Below are positions 40,764 through 49,602 of a stretch of 64,000 nt of DNA, piece by piece. Positions within the stretch are counted from its first letter, which is position 1, and the number at the start of each line of letters is the position of its first letter. The stretch is from Actinopolymorpha pittospori (GTDB lineage Bacteria; Actinomycetota; Actinomycetes; Propionibacteriales; Actinopolymorphaceae), in assembly GCF_014873875.1 (NCBI RefSeq), contig NZ_JADBEM010000001.1:8742001-8806000 (forward strand), in the 5' to 3' direction. Under the pieces are notes generated by a model. The model made no database searches. It was not told where the DNA came from and saw nothing but the letters and a program-made list of their open reading frames with translations. The position numbers and the translations under genes were made by a program.

Positions 40764-42328
40764 ATCTCCTCCTCCAGTCGTCCGCGCGCGAGCATCAACT
40801 CCTCCAGGTCCAACTCCAGCTCCACCTGGCGCAGCACCTCTTCTGGAATCCGTCCCACGTCGCGGGCTTTGACGAAGACGTGCCGCTCGGCCGAAATCAT
40901 GCTCAGCCGAAGTCGACGGAACGCCTCCGTCGGTGGTTCGTGGTGTGGATCGCCCAGTCGCTCCCACACCTGGTTGGCGCGGTCCTCCGCCCAACTGCGC
41001 AGGCGTTCGACCACGTACTCCGGTGCGTTCCCCCGCTCGTGTTCCAGACACCGGTGCGCCGCGCGGAGCGCCTCCTGGCGTATCTCCGCCTCGGCGAGCA
41101 GGTCTGCCCGCGGGTCGTCGCTGCGCAGCCGCAGCGCCCGGACGAGCCGCGGCAGGGTGAGCCCCTGGCCGACGAGCGTCACGTTGATGATGACGAACGC
41201 GATCCAGACCAGCAGGTCCCGCCCGGGGAACGTGAGCGGGAGGCTGAACGCCGCGGCCAGCGACACGACTCCGCGCATCCCGGCCCACGAGACGACCACG
41301 ACGTTCGCGATGGGCGCCGGCAACCGACCCGTGCTCCCGCGTAGCAACGCGGGCAGGTAGGCGCCGGGGAAGACCCAGACGAAGCGTCCTATCACCACGG
41401 CGCCGGCCACGGCCGCCGTCGCCGCCACCACGAGCGGCCAGTCGAACGACAACTCCTCGACGATGCCACGCATCTGCAGCCCGACCAACAGGAACAGCGT
41501 GCCCTCCAACAGGAACTGCGCCACCCGCCACACCGCGTCGACCTGCAACCTCGCGTCCGGGCCCACCAGGCCGGGCCGGCGGTGGCCGAGGTAGAGGCCG
41601 CAGGTGACGACCGCGACCACGCCGGAGGCTCCGATGTAGTTGGCCGGCACGAACGCCAGGAACGGTGTGAGCAGCGAGATCGTGTTGTCGAGCAGCGGGT
41701 CGTTGGTGCGCCGGTGCAGGAAGGCGGCGAGTAAGGCAACCGCCCCGCCGATCAACAGGCCACCGAGCACCGCGACGGCGAGTTCCCGGCCGGCGTGGCC
41801 CCACGAGACCGCGAGTCCGGTGGCGGCGGCGACCGCGATGCGCAGGGTCACCAGTGCGGTCGCGTCGTTGACCAGGCTCTCCCCCTCCAGGATCGTCACC
41901 ACCTGGCGGGGCAGCCGCAGCCGCCGGGCGACCGCCGTCGCGGACACCGCGTCAGGGGGCGCGACCACCGCACCGAGGGCGAACGCCGCGGCCAACGGGA
42001 TCTGCGGGACGACCGCGTGCAGCACCAGGCCCACCAGGGCGGCGATGAACAGGACGTGCCCGAACGCCAGCAGGCTGATCGACCCGAGATTGCTGCGGAA
42101 CGCGGGCACCGAGGTCCGCACGGCGGCGATGTAGAGCAGCAGCGGCAGGATGCCCTCGAGGACGAGGTCGGGATCGAGCCGTATCTGCGGCCAGCCCGGA
42201 ACGAAGGACAAGATGATCCCGAAGACGACCAGCAGGATCGGGGCGAGGAACCCGATCCGGCGAGCCAGACCAGAGACCAGTCCGACGACGGCCAGCAGAA
42301 GGACCCCGTCGAGCAGGTGTTCGGTCAC
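40760..42328 (-). CDS. CPA1-family Na+/H+ antiporter
   Basis: A 522-residue membrane transporter with about twelve hydrophobic segments over residues 5-400. Ion-binding motifs GAVVAPPDAVSATAVAR and ILEGESLVNDATALV are present, as is WAGMRGVVSLAAAFSLP. The last 110 residues are a cytoplasmic helical domain rich in Glu and Arg. It exchanges Na+ (or K+) for H+ in pH and salt homeostasis. GTG 42328 lies 6 nt after TAACCT with no ribosome site. It heads a two-gene unit with the zinc finger gene. Confidence 0.92.
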   Translation of the reverse strand: MTEHLLDGVLLLAVVGLVSGLARRIGFLAPILLVVFGIILSFVPGWPQIRLDPDLVLEGILPLLLYIAAVRTSVPAFRSNLGSISLLAFGHVLFIAALVGLVLHAVVPQIPLAAAFALGAVVAPPDAVSATAVARRLRLPRQVVTILEGESLVNDATALVTLRIAVAAATGLAVSWGHAGRELAVAVLGGLLIGGAVALLAAFLHRRTNDPLLDNTISLLTPFLAFVPANYIGASGVVAVVTCGLYLGHRRPGLVGPDARLQVDAVWRVAQFLLEGTLFLLVGLQMRGIVEELSFDWPLVVAATAAVAGAVVIGRFVWVFPGAYLPALLRGSTGRLPAPIANVVVVSWAGMRGVVSLAAAFSLPLTFPGRDLLVWIAFVIINVTLVGQGLTLPRLVRALRLRSDDPRADLLAEAEIRQEALRAAHRCLEHERGNAPEYVVERLRSWAEDRANQVWERLGDPHHEPPTEAFRRLRLSMISAERHVFVKARDVGRIPEEVLRQVELELDLEELMLARGRLEEEI

Positions 42329-42334
42329 CCCCGA

Positions 42335-42340
42335 AGGTTA
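42335..42340 (-). promoter_or_regulatory. -10 element of antiporter operon
   Basis: TAACCT, 6 nt before GTG 42328. Confidence 0.45.
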
Positions 42341-42398
42341 ACGACGCTGCCGAGCCCCGCCCGGACAGGGCACCGTGCGGCGCCCGGTCGTGGCGGGA

Positions 42399-43274
42399 TC
42401 AGCGCTCTCTGTTGTCGTAGTCGTAGAAACCGCGACCGGACTTACGACCCAGCTCCCCCGCCTCGACCATCCGGGTGAGGAGTTCGGGTGGGAAGAACTT
42501 CGGATCGGCGGTTTCGTCCCAGATGTTCTCGGTCGCGTGGCGGAGTACGTCGACGCCGGTCAGGTCCGTCGTGGCGAGCGGGCCCATCGCGTGGCCGAAG
42601 CCCAGCTTGCAGGCGGTGTCGATGTCCTCTGCCGAGGCGACGCCGTTCTCCACCAGCCGAACAGCCTCCACGACGAGTGCGGAGATGAGCCGCGTCGTCA
42701 CGAATCCGGCGATGTCGCGATTGACGACGACACAGGTCTTGCCCACCGACTCGGCGAACTCCCGGGCCCGATCGAGGGTCGCGTCGGTGGTCCGGTGGCC
42801 GCGTACCACCTCACACAGCCGCATCATCGGGACCGGCGAGAAGAAGTGCGTGCCCACCACCGACTCCGGCCGGCTGGTGGCCGCGGCGATCCTGGTGATG
42901 GGTATCGCCGAGGTGTTGGTCGCGAGGACGGCCCCGTCGGGGCAGATCCGGTCCAGCTCGGCGAACACCTCGCGCTTGAGGTCGAGGCGTTCGAACACCG
43001 CCTCCACCACGATGTCGGCGCCCGCGACGGCCTCCAGGTCGGTCGTCGTGGTGATCCGGCCCAGCGTGGCCTCGACCGCCTCCGCCGGCACCTGTCCCTT
43101 GCGGGCGAACGTCTCCAGCGAACGGCGGATGCCGTCCATCCCACGCTTGAGCGCGTCGTCGGTGATGTCACGCAGGACCACCTGCCAACCAGCGGTCGCG
43201 GCGACCTGGGCGATCCCGGATCCCATCAATCCGGAACCAACGACGGCGACCGTGCGACTAATGAGTTCGGTCAT
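42399..43274 (-). CDS. 3-hydroxybutyryl-CoA dehydrogenase
   Basis: A 291-residue NAD(P)-dependent dehydrogenase. The N-terminal fold is VAVVGSGLMGSGIAQVAATAG; the catalytic His-Glu pair lies in VGTHFFSPVPMMRLCEVVRG and the C-terminal domain has NRDIAGFVTTRLISALVVEAV and GFGHAMGPLATTDLTGVD. It interconverts acetoacetyl-CoA and 3-hydroxybutyryl-CoA, which suits the thiolase and butyryl-CoA chemistry elsewhere in the window. ATG 43274 follows TAGGGT by 6 nt. Divergent from the first murA gene. Confidence 0.93.
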   Translation of the reverse strand: MTELISRTVAVVGSGLMGSGIAQVAATAGWQVVLRDITDDALKRGMDGIRRSLETFARKGQVPAEAVEATLGRITTTTDLEAVAGADIVVEAVFERLDLKREVFAELDRICPDGAVLATNTSAIPITRIAAATSRPESVVGTHFFSPVPMMRLCEVVRGHRTTDATLDRAREFAESVGKTCVVVNRDIAGFVTTRLISALVVEAVRLVENGVASAEDIDTACKLGFGHAMGPLATTDLTGVDVLRHATENIWDETADPKFFPPELLTRMVEAGELGRKSGRGFYDYDNRER

Positions 43275-43280
43275 GGGGGC

Positions 43281-43286
43281 ACCCTA
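43281..43286 (-). promoter_or_regulatory. -10 element of hydroxybutyryl-CoA dehydrogenase gene
   Basis: TAGGGT, 6 nt before ATG 43274. Confidence 0.5.
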
Positions 43287-43369
43287 CGAGAAGAAGGGCC
43301 GGCCATTACGGTGTGTCGTGCTCAGCGTGCGATTTGCGTCGTACGTGGTGGTTTCCGGAAGGGAGACAC

Positions 43370-44698
43370 GTGACGATGGACACGATGGTGGTGTCGGGCG
43401 GAACGCCGTTGGCCGGCGAGATCGTCGTTCGAGGCGCCAAGAACCTCGTACCCAAGGCGATGGTCGCTGCGGTGCTGGGAGACCAGCCATCGACGCTGTC
43501 CAACGTCCCCCGGATCAGCGACGTGCAGATCGTTCGCAACCTGCTCGACCTGCACGGCGTCACCGTCCGCGACATCGACGGGAGCCCGGACTCCTTCGTG
43601 CTGGACCCCTCCCGAGTCGAGCAGGCGGCGGTCACCGACATCGAGGTGCACGCCGGGTCCAGCCGGATTCCGATCCTGCTGTGTGGTCCGCTGCTGCACC
43701 GGCTCGGGCACGCGTTCATTCCCGACCTCGGCGGCTGCAAGATCGGCGACCGGCCCATCAACTTCCACCTCGACGCGCTGCGCCAGTTCGGCGCCGTCGT
43801 CGACAAGTCTCCCGAAGGCCTGCACATCACCGCCCCGAAGGGGCTCACCGGCACCCAGATCGAGCTGCCCTACCCGAGCGTCGGCAGCACCGAGCAGGTC
43901 CTCCTCACCGCCGTCCGCGCCGAGGGCGTGACCGAACTCCGCAACGCCGCCGTCGAACCGGAGATCATCGACCTCATCTGCGTCCTGCAGAAGATGGGCG
44001 CGATCATCAACCTCGACACCGACCGGATCATCCGCATCACCGGCGTCGAACGCCTCGGCGGCTACATCCACGAGGCGCTGCCAGACCGGATCGAGTCCGC
44101 CTCCTGGGCCTGTGCGGCCCTCGCCACCGGCGGGGAGGTCTTCGTCCGCAACGCCCGCCAGGTCGACCTGATGACGTTCCTCAACGTCTTCCGCCGGGTC
44201 GGCGGGGAGTTCCTGGTGACCCACGAGGGCATCAGGTTCTGGCACCCGGGCGGGAAGCTCAACGCGCTCGCTCTGGAGACCGACGTCCACCCCGGCTTCA
44301 TGACCGACTGGCAGCAGCCACTCGTGGTCGCGCTGACCCAGGCGACCGGCCTGTCGATCGTGCACGAGACCGTCTATGAGAACCGCCTCGGCTTCACCGA
44401 CGCCCTGGTCCGCCTCGGTGCGCACATCCAGTCCTTCACCGACTGCCTTGGTGCGACTCCGTGCCGGTTCGGCCGCCGCAACTACACCCACTCGGCGGTG
44501 ATCTCCGGACCGTCGTCGCTGCACGGCGCCGACCTCACGGTTCCGGACCTGCGCGGCGGCTTCTCCTACATGATCGCGGCGCTCGCGGCCCAGGGACGCT
44601 CGACCCTGCGCGGGATCGACATCTTCGCCCGGGGCTACGAGAACTTCCTGGAGAAGCTCGACGGGCTCGGTGCGCAGGTCGTCGACGTACGCGGCTGA
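43370..44698 (+). CDS. murA: UDP-N-acetylglucosamine 1-carboxyvinyltransferase, Cys-type paralogue
   Basis: A 442-residue EPSP-synthase-fold enzyme. The catalytic Lys/Asn pair is in VRGAKNLVPKA (K24, N25), and the loop DLGGCKIGDRPINFH holds Cys123 in the position of E. coli Cys115, the residue attacked by fosfomycin. It would transfer enolpyruvate from PEP to UDP-GlcNAc, the first committed step of peptidoglycan synthesis, unless it has shifted to a related sugar nucleotide. GGGAG precedes both GTG 43370 and ATG 43376; the first is given. It is convergent with a second MurA gene whose loop has Asp instead of Cys. Confidence 0.88.
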   Translation: MTMDTMVVSGGTPLAGEIVVRGAKNLVPKAMVAAVLGDQPSTLSNVPRISDVQIVRNLLDLHGVTVRDIDGSPDSFVLDPSRVEQAAVTDIEVHAGSSRIPILLCGPLLHRLGHAFIPDLGGCKIGDRPINFHLDALRQFGAVVDKSPEGLHITAPKGLTGTQIELPYPSVGSTEQVLLTAVRAEGVTELRNAAVEPEIIDLICVLQKMGAIINLDTDRIIRITGVERLGGYIHEALPDRIESASWACAALATGGEVFVRNARQVDLMTFLNVFRRVGGEFLVTHEGIRFWHPGGKLNALALETDVHPGFMTDWQQPLVVALTQATGLSIVHETVYENRLGFTDALVRLGAHIQSFTDCLGATPCRFGRRNYTHSAVISGPSSLHGADLTVPDLRGGFSYMIAALAAQGRSTLRGIDIFARGYENFLEKLDGLGAQVVDVRG

Positions 44699-44720
44699 AC
44701 CGTACGCGGCGGAACCCTAC

Positions 44721-44744
44721 GCGGCGGGCGCGCAGGCCCGCCGC
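44721..44744. terminator. Bidirectional terminator between the two murA genes
   Basis: GCGGCGGGC pairs with GCCCGCCGC around the loop GCGCAG, between convergent stops at 44698 and 44768. Confidence 0.7.
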
Positions 44745-44767
44745 GGACGGGACCCGACCGGGACGTT

Positions 44768-46042
44768 CTAGCCCACCGCCATGTCGTCCGGCTCGCGAAG
44801 GACCTGGGCGCCGAGCCCCTGGAGGACCCCGACGAGGTTGGGGTAGCCGCGATCCAGGTGATGGACGCCGGAGACCAGGGTCTCTCCGTCGGCGACCAGG
44901 CCGGCCAACAACAGCCCGGCCCCGGCGCGGATGTCCGTCGCCTCGACCGGTGCGCCGGACAGCATCCGCCGGCCCCGGATCACGGCGTGGTGGCCGTCGG
45001 TGCGAACGTCGGCGCCGAGGCGGGCCAACTCCTGCACGAACCGGAAGCGGCCGTCGAAGAGGTTCTCGGTCACCATCGAGGTGCCCTCGCTGACCGCGGC
45101 GAGCGCGACCATCATCGCCTGCAGGTCGGTCGGGAACCCGGGGTAGGGCAGGGTCACGATGTTGACGGCCTGGGGCCGACCGTCCATCCGGACCGTGAAA
45201 TGGTCTGGCCCGGCCTCGACGGAAGCGCCGGCGCGGGCCAACTTGTCCAGCACGACGTCGAGATGGTCGGCCCGGGCGTTGCGCAGCGTCACCGCGCCAC
45301 CGGTGACGGCAGCCCCGATGGCCCACGTCCCGGCCACCATCCGGTCGGGGACGACCCGGTGCTCGACCGACTGCAGGTCGGCCGGTCCCTCGATCTCCAG
45401 CGTGGACGTACCGATCCCGCCGATCTTGGCGCCCATCCGGGTGAGCATCTCGGCGATGTCCACGATCTCCGGCTCGCGGGCGGCGTTGTCGATCAGTGTC
45501 GTTCCGCGGGCGAGCGTCGCGGCGAGCAGGAGGTTCTCGGTCGCCCCGACGCTCGGGAAGTCGAGCAGGATGGTGGTGCCGTGCAGGCCGTACGGCGCCT
45601 CCGCCACGACGAAGCCGTGTTCGATCCCGATCTCGGCACCCATCTGGGCCAGGCCGGTGACGTGCATGCCGAGCCCGCGGGACCCGATGCTGTCGCCGCC
45701 GGGCAGCGCCACCTTGGCCCGGTGGCAGCGCGCCAGCAGCGGACCGAGCACGGTGATCGACGCGCGGAGCCGGCGTACGAGGTCGTAGTCGGCCTCGTGG
45801 TGGATGGTCTCCGGGACGTCGATGGTCAGCTTGCCGCCGCCCTCCGGGGTGAGCGAACAGCCCAGCCGTTCGAGCAGGTCGCCCATGAACCGGACGTCCA
45901 GAATGTCGGGTACGTCGTAGAGGACGGTACGACCCTGCGCGAGCAGCGCCGCCGCCATCAACTTCAGCACGCTGTTCTTCGCACCGGCGACGCTGACCTC
46001 GCCGGTGAGTCGGTTGCCACCCTGGATTCTCAGCCGTTCCAC
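44768..46042 (-). CDS. murA: UDP-N-acetylglucosamine 1-carboxyvinyltransferase, Asp-type
   Basis: A 424-residue MurA, the usual length. K22/N23 are in VAGAKNSVLKL and the active loop reads LPGGDSIGSRGLGMH with Asp117 where most bacteria have Cys. Mycobacterium tuberculosis MurA also has Asp117 and is therefore insensitive to fosfomycin; the same is expected here. GTG 46042 was chosen: TACCAT lies 6 nt upstream and the frame before it is non-coding in character. It neighbours the PduO and DUF2550 genes near the atp operon, the usual actinobacterial place for the housekeeping murA. Confidence 0.93.
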   Translation of the reverse strand: MERLRIQGGNRLTGEVSVAGAKNSVLKLMAAALLAQGRTVLYDVPDILDVRFMGDLLERLGCSLTPEGGGKLTIDVPETIHHEADYDLVRRLRASITVLGPLLARCHRAKVALPGGDSIGSRGLGMHVTGLAQMGAEIGIEHGFVVAEAPYGLHGTTILLDFPSVGATENLLLAATLARGTTLIDNAAREPEIVDIAEMLTRMGAKIGGIGTSTLEIEGPADLQSVEHRVVPDRMVAGTWAIGAAVTGGAVTLRNARADHLDVVLDKLARAGASVEAGPDHFTVRMDGRPQAVNIVTLPYPGFPTDLQAMMVALAAVSEGTSMVTENLFDGRFRFVQELARLGADVRTDGHHAVIRGRRMLSGAPVEATDIRAGAGLLLAGLVADGETLVSGVHHLDRGYPNLVGVLQGLGAQVLREPDDMAVG

Positions 46043-46048
46043 CCCCGC

Positions 46049-46054
46049 ATGGTA
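46049..46054 (-). promoter_or_regulatory. -10 element of Asp-type murA
   Basis: TACCAT, 6 nt before GTG 46042. Confidence 0.45.
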
Positions 46055-46206
46055 TGGGCCCGACCCCGTGACCATCCCGACACTCCGACATCCCGTCCCC
46101 GGGCCACCCGGGAAGGGTGACCTCGAATCGCACCCGATCGGGCGTCGGACCAGGCCTGTCACCGAGGCAGGCCGGCGATGATGGCCGTGCCACGCCGGAC
46201 ACGCCC

Positions 46207-46212
46207 TAGGCT
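46207..46212 (+). promoter_or_regulatory. -10 element of PduO-type gene
   Basis: TAGGCT, 6 nt before ATG 46219. Confidence 0.5.
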
Positions 46213-46218
46213 TCGGAC

Positions 46219-46800
46219 ATGGTCAACCTCACTCGGATCTACACACGGGCCGGGGACGACGGGGAGACCCGGCTCGTCGACAACAGCCGGGTCGGCAAGA
46301 CCGACCTGCGGCTCACGGCCTACGCCGACGTCGACGAGGCCAACGCCAGCATCGGCCTGGTTCTCGCGTTCGGTGACCTGTCCGAGGAGGTCGCGAGCGT
46401 CCTGCTCGACGTCCAGAACGACCTCTTCGACGTGGGCGCCGACCTCGGCAACCCGGTGGGCCCGCACGACGCCGACCGGCCGGTCCTGCGGATCACCCCC
46501 GCCTACGTCGATCAGCTCGAGGCACGCTGCGACGAGTTCAACGACCGGCTGGAGCCGCTGCGTTCGTTCGTGCTTCCCGGTGGTTCGCGTGGCGCGGCGC
46601 TGCTCCACCAGGCGCGGACCGTCGTACGCCGCGCCGAGCGCTCGGCCTGGGCGGCGCACGAGGTGCACGCGGAGACGATGAACGTCGTTGCCGTGAAGTA
46701 CCTCAACCGGCTCTCCGACCTGCTGTTCATCCTCGCCCGGGTCGCGAACCTCGGTCAGGGCGACGTCCTCTGGCGGCCGGGCCGGACCCAGACCGGCTGA
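46219..46800 (+). CDS. Cob(I)alamin adenosyltransferase, PduO type
   Basis: A 193-residue trimeric enzyme that attaches adenosyl from ATP to cob(I)alamin, making coenzyme B12 for mutases such as the one encoded at 16-18 kb. The ATP loop is IYTRAGDDGETRLVDNSRVGKTD; ARTVVRRAERSAWAAHE and KYLNRLSDLLFILAR hold the conserved Arg, Glu, Asn and Asp residues. It begins at a leaderless distance from its -10 element and is divergent from the Asp-type murA gene. Confidence 0.94.
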   Translation: MVNLTRIYTRAGDDGETRLVDNSRVGKTDLRLTAYADVDEANASIGLVLAFGDLSEEVASVLLDVQNDLFDVGADLGNPVGPHDADRPVLRITPAYVDQLEARCDEFNDRLEPLRSFVLPGGSRGAALLHQARTVVRRAERSAWAAHEVHAETMNVVAVKYLNRLSDLLFILARVANLGQGDVLWRPGRTQTG

Positions 46801-46823
46801 GCCCGGCCGAGAGCTGAGCCCGG

Positions 46824-47726
46824 TCAGGAGACCTTGAGCCGGCTCGCGACGTCTCGGAGGTGGTCCAGCAGCCGGCCCACCGGCGCCGGTCCCGGGCGAC
46901 CGGCGAGGGTGACGGCGAAGACCCGGCGTACCGGCGCGTCGGCGTGGTGGAGGCGCAGCAACCTGATGTCGGGTGGGGCCGTTCGAAGCGCGAGCGCGGG
47001 TACCAACGCGACCCCGAGCCCGGCCGCGACACACCCGAGCTTCCCGGTCCACTCGGCGGCGACGATGTCGATGCGTGGGTTGAAGCCGGGTGGGAGGCTG
47101 GCCCGCATCAGCGTCTCCTCGGCGGTGACGGACCCGACGACGAAGGGCTCGTCGGCCAGGTCGGTGAGGCGTACGGTGCGTCGTGTCGCCAGCCGGTGGC
47201 CGCGCGGGACGGCGACCAGCAGTCGCTCGTCCAGCAGGTGGTGCAGCTCGTACCGCGTGGCATCGATCGGGCGGTCGGGTGGGGCGCTGACCACGACGAC
47301 GTCGGCGTCACCCATCCGCAACCGGTCCAGAAGCTCCGGGCTCCTCCCCTCGACGAGCGACAGGGCGAGTTCTGGGTACTCCGTGCGGCACGCGGCGAGC
47401 GCCCGCGGCACCAGCGCGGCGACCGCGGTGGGGAAGGCTCCGACGCGCAGCCGTCCACCGCCAAGACCGCGGGTCGCGGCGAGTTCGGCTCGGGCCGTCG
47501 CCAGTCGATCCAGCACCGCCTCGACGTGTGGGAGCAGGCTCTCGCCCTCGCGGGTCAGCGCGACCCCGCGAGCAAGCCGCTCGAACAGCTGGGCACCGGT
47601 CTGCGTCTCGAGGGCGGCGACCTGTCGTGACACCGCCGACTGGGTGTAGCCCAGGGCCTGGGCGGCACCGGTGATCGAGCCGTGGCGGGCGACCGTACGG
47701 AAGACCTCGAGCGATTCCAGCTGCAC
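46824..47726 (-). CDS. LysR-family transcriptional regulator
   Basis: A 300-residue regulator with the N-terminal winged helix LEVFRTVARHGSITGAAQALGYTQSAVSRQVAALE and the co-inducer domain from about residue 90 (GRLRVGAFPTAVAALVP). GTG 47726 lies 6 nt after TAGCAT and has no ribosome site. It is divergent from the RidA gene with 133 nt between, so it probably controls RidA; the gap contains two palindromes. Confidence 0.92.
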   Translation of the reverse strand: MQLESLEVFRTVARHGSITGAAQALGYTQSAVSRQVAALETQTGAQLFERLARGVALTREGESLLPHVEAVLDRLATARAELAATRGLGGGRLRVGAFPTAVAALVPRALAACRTEYPELALSLVEGRSPELLDRLRMGDADVVVVSAPPDRPIDATRYELHHLLDERLLVAVPRGHRLATRRTVRLTDLADEPFVVGSVTAEETLMRASLPPGFNPRIDIVAAEWTGKLGCVAAGLGVALVPALALRTAPPDIRLLRLHHADAPVRRVFAVTLAGRPGPAPVGRLLDHLRDVASRLKVS

Positions 47727-47732
47727 GAAGCC

Positions 47733-47738
47733 ATGCTA
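47733..47738 (-). promoter_or_regulatory. -10 element of lysR gene
   Basis: TAGCAT, 6 nt before GTG 47726. Confidence 0.45.
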
Positions 47739-47742
47739 GATG

Positions 47743-47806
47743 CGCATGCGAGGTATGCGAAACATTCGCTGGTGGCATCGGTCCGTCGCGCCTAGCGTTG
47801 CAACGC
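47743..47806. promoter_or_regulatory. Palindromes in the LysR-RidA divergent gap
   Basis: CGCAT-N7-ATGCG (47743-47759) is a LysR-box-like interrupted palindrome next to the lysR promoter, and GCGTTGCAACGC (47795-47806) is a perfect 12-bp palindrome nearer the RidA side. Confidence 0.4.
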
Positions 47807-47859
47807 GATTGGCCCTCGGCCTGCTGCCGACCACCGGCATCCCGCTCCAGGAGGCACCT

Positions 47860-48278
47860 GTGCAACGAGTCCTTGACAACCCGGCGAACGTGTCAGCGCC
47901 CTTCGGCGACCGCTTCGCGCACGTCGCGCGCGTGGACCTGGAGGGTGGTGCGTTGCTGATGCTCTCCGGGCAGGTCGCGGTTGACGACAGCGGTGAGGTC
48001 GTCGCGCCCGGCGACATCACGGTGCAGTCCGAGCGGAGCGGGTCTTCGCGATCATCGGCGACATCCTGGCCGCGCACGGCGCGACGTTCGCCGACGTCGT
48101 GCACCTCCGTACGTTCATGACCAACCTCGACGATCTGCCCGCGTACGGCGTCTCGCGCCGCGGTCTCTTCGACGGCACGCCGCCCCCGGCGAGCACGACC
48201 GTGGAGGTGAGCCGGCTGTTCCTGCCCGGTGCGGTGCTGGAGGTGGAGGTAACGGCGGTAGTCGCCGAGCGTGGATGA
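47860..48278 (+). pseudogene. RidA-family (YjgF/UK114) gene broken by a 5-bp duplication
   Basis: The reading frame starts at GTG 47860 with AGGAGG 5 nt upstream and runs VQRVLDNPANVSAPFGDRFA ... GQVAVDDSGEVVAPGDITVQSER. There GAGCG is present twice in tandem (48031-48040), which throws the frame out and gives a stop at 48118. Removing five bases restores a normal ending: VFAIIGDILAAHGATFADVV, LRTFMTNLDDLPAYG, LFLPGAVLEVEVTAVVAERG, 137 residues in all with the family's TVEVSRLFLPGAVLEVE signature. RidA hydrolyses reactive enamine/imine intermediates. Either a true pseudogene or a sequence error. Confidence 0.8.
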
Positions 48279-48446
48279 TAAATCAGGAGAAAATGGATAT
48301 TCCATGCCGTTCAGGTCTCGTCACCGGTGTTCTCGACCGCTAAGTTGATCTCTCGCGGTTGATCTCTCGCGCCGATCGCGGCACTCCAGCCTGGCCTCGG
48401 TCACGACGGCCGTGTGCCGCGACCCGAGCCCTGCGAAAGGGGAGGA

Positions 48447-49476
48447 ATGGACGGCAGGCGGTCACAGTCGACCCCCCACCGGGCCTCCGCACCGTCTCAG
48501 CCATCTCGACCATCCGGTCGACGCATCGGCTCCGAGGAGTCCACCTGGGCCCGCCCACCGGCGACGCCGGAGATCCTCGACCACGGCCCCGACCACTCCA
48601 GCGGCTGGCATGCGTCGCGACCTGACAACTCCGCCTTGCGGCGCGGGCCGGCTGTCCCTGCTCGTCACACGACGCGCCCAGGAAACCGGCGCCGGAGTGC
48701 TCCCCCGGCAGGCCCGCTGTTCCGCCGACGCTGGGTCGGCCATCTGGTCGTCCTGGTGCCACTGGCCATCGCCGCCAGTTCGTTGGCGAGTCTGGACGCG
48801 ACAGGCCATGGTCCGGCCCGGTAGTTTCCAGAGGGCTACCAGGTGGCACTCGGGATCGATCAGCGCAGCGGCGACACCGCGACGCCGATCGGCAGCGAGA
48901 CGCAGGATCCGGCGGTTCCCGAAGCCCCCGCACCTGACGCACCAGACGGTGGGCGAGACAGCGACGACGCGTCCACCGGTGGGCAGGAGAACGCACCGCG
49001 CCTGCCAGGGCGGCCGGGTCCGGACCCGACCGGCGGCCCGGTCCCACCCACCCCCGGTCCGGGGCAGACGCTCGGCCCCGACCAGTCGCCGCTGCCGACA
49101 CCCGGCCCGAGCACCTGGCCGACCGCGGGGGCCGGTGCCCGCGCCGTGGCCGACCCGCCCGGCCCCACCCCGACCGAACCCGACCACCTCCACGCCCCCG
49201 AAGCCGTCTCCCTGGCCGACTGCCGGCGCGCCCACCCCGGGTGCACCGACGCCCGGCTCACCGGCGCCGTCACCGTCCCCGAGCGACTCGGACAGCAACG
49301 GGATCCCGCTTCCACGACTCCCGCTGCCGCTACCGCTGCCCACCGTGATCCCACTGCCGCCGCTGCTGACGGGCACACCCCTGCTGCTGCCGCAGGCGGT
49401 GCCGCACCCGCGGTCGCCGGCGTCGCCGGTCTACACCAGCGACCTGGACATCGCCTACGGAATGGGACCTCGCTGA
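48447..49476 (+). pseudogene. Broken gene for a proline-rich single-pass membrane protein (tentative)
   Basis: ATG 48447 has the strong ribosome site AGGGGAGGA. The frame gives a basic, disordered N-terminus of about 90 residues and the helix VGHLVVLVPLAIAASSLASL, then meets TAG at 48822. The same frame continues as YQVALGIDQRSGDTATPIGS and a Pro/Gly-rich stretch. After about 49120, at a run of five G, the +1 frame takes over in style (PAPWPTRPAPPRPNP, PLPLPTVIPLPPLLTG) and ends SDLDIAYGMGPR at 49476, just before a hairpin. Possible reading: an N-in membrane protein with an outer Pro-rich tail, carrying a nonsense and a frameshift change. Without the repair, only the 125-residue ORF 48447-48824 would stand. 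Confidence 0.4.
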
Positions 49477-49495
49477 GCGAGCCCTGCTCGACTGA

Positions 49496-49523
49496 CCGGC
49501 GCTGCTCGACTGACGAGCGCCGG
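49496..49523. terminator. Terminator at the end of the DUF2550/atp block
   Basis: CCGGCGCT pairs with AGCGCCGG around a twelve-base loop; it lies between convergent ends at 49476 and 49603. Confidence 0.6.
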
Positions 49524-49602
49524 ATCAGTACCGCGGAGGGTTCAGTTCACGAACGGATGCATCAGCACCGCGGCGCTCCGCATGACCCGCGGCCGAGCAT
49601 CG

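Noticed and set aside
48462..49376. 304-codon minus-strand frame with Gly/Ser-rich start
   Set aside because: No ribosome site and unnatural composition; the plus strand has a better start signal, a membrane helix and a terminator after its end.
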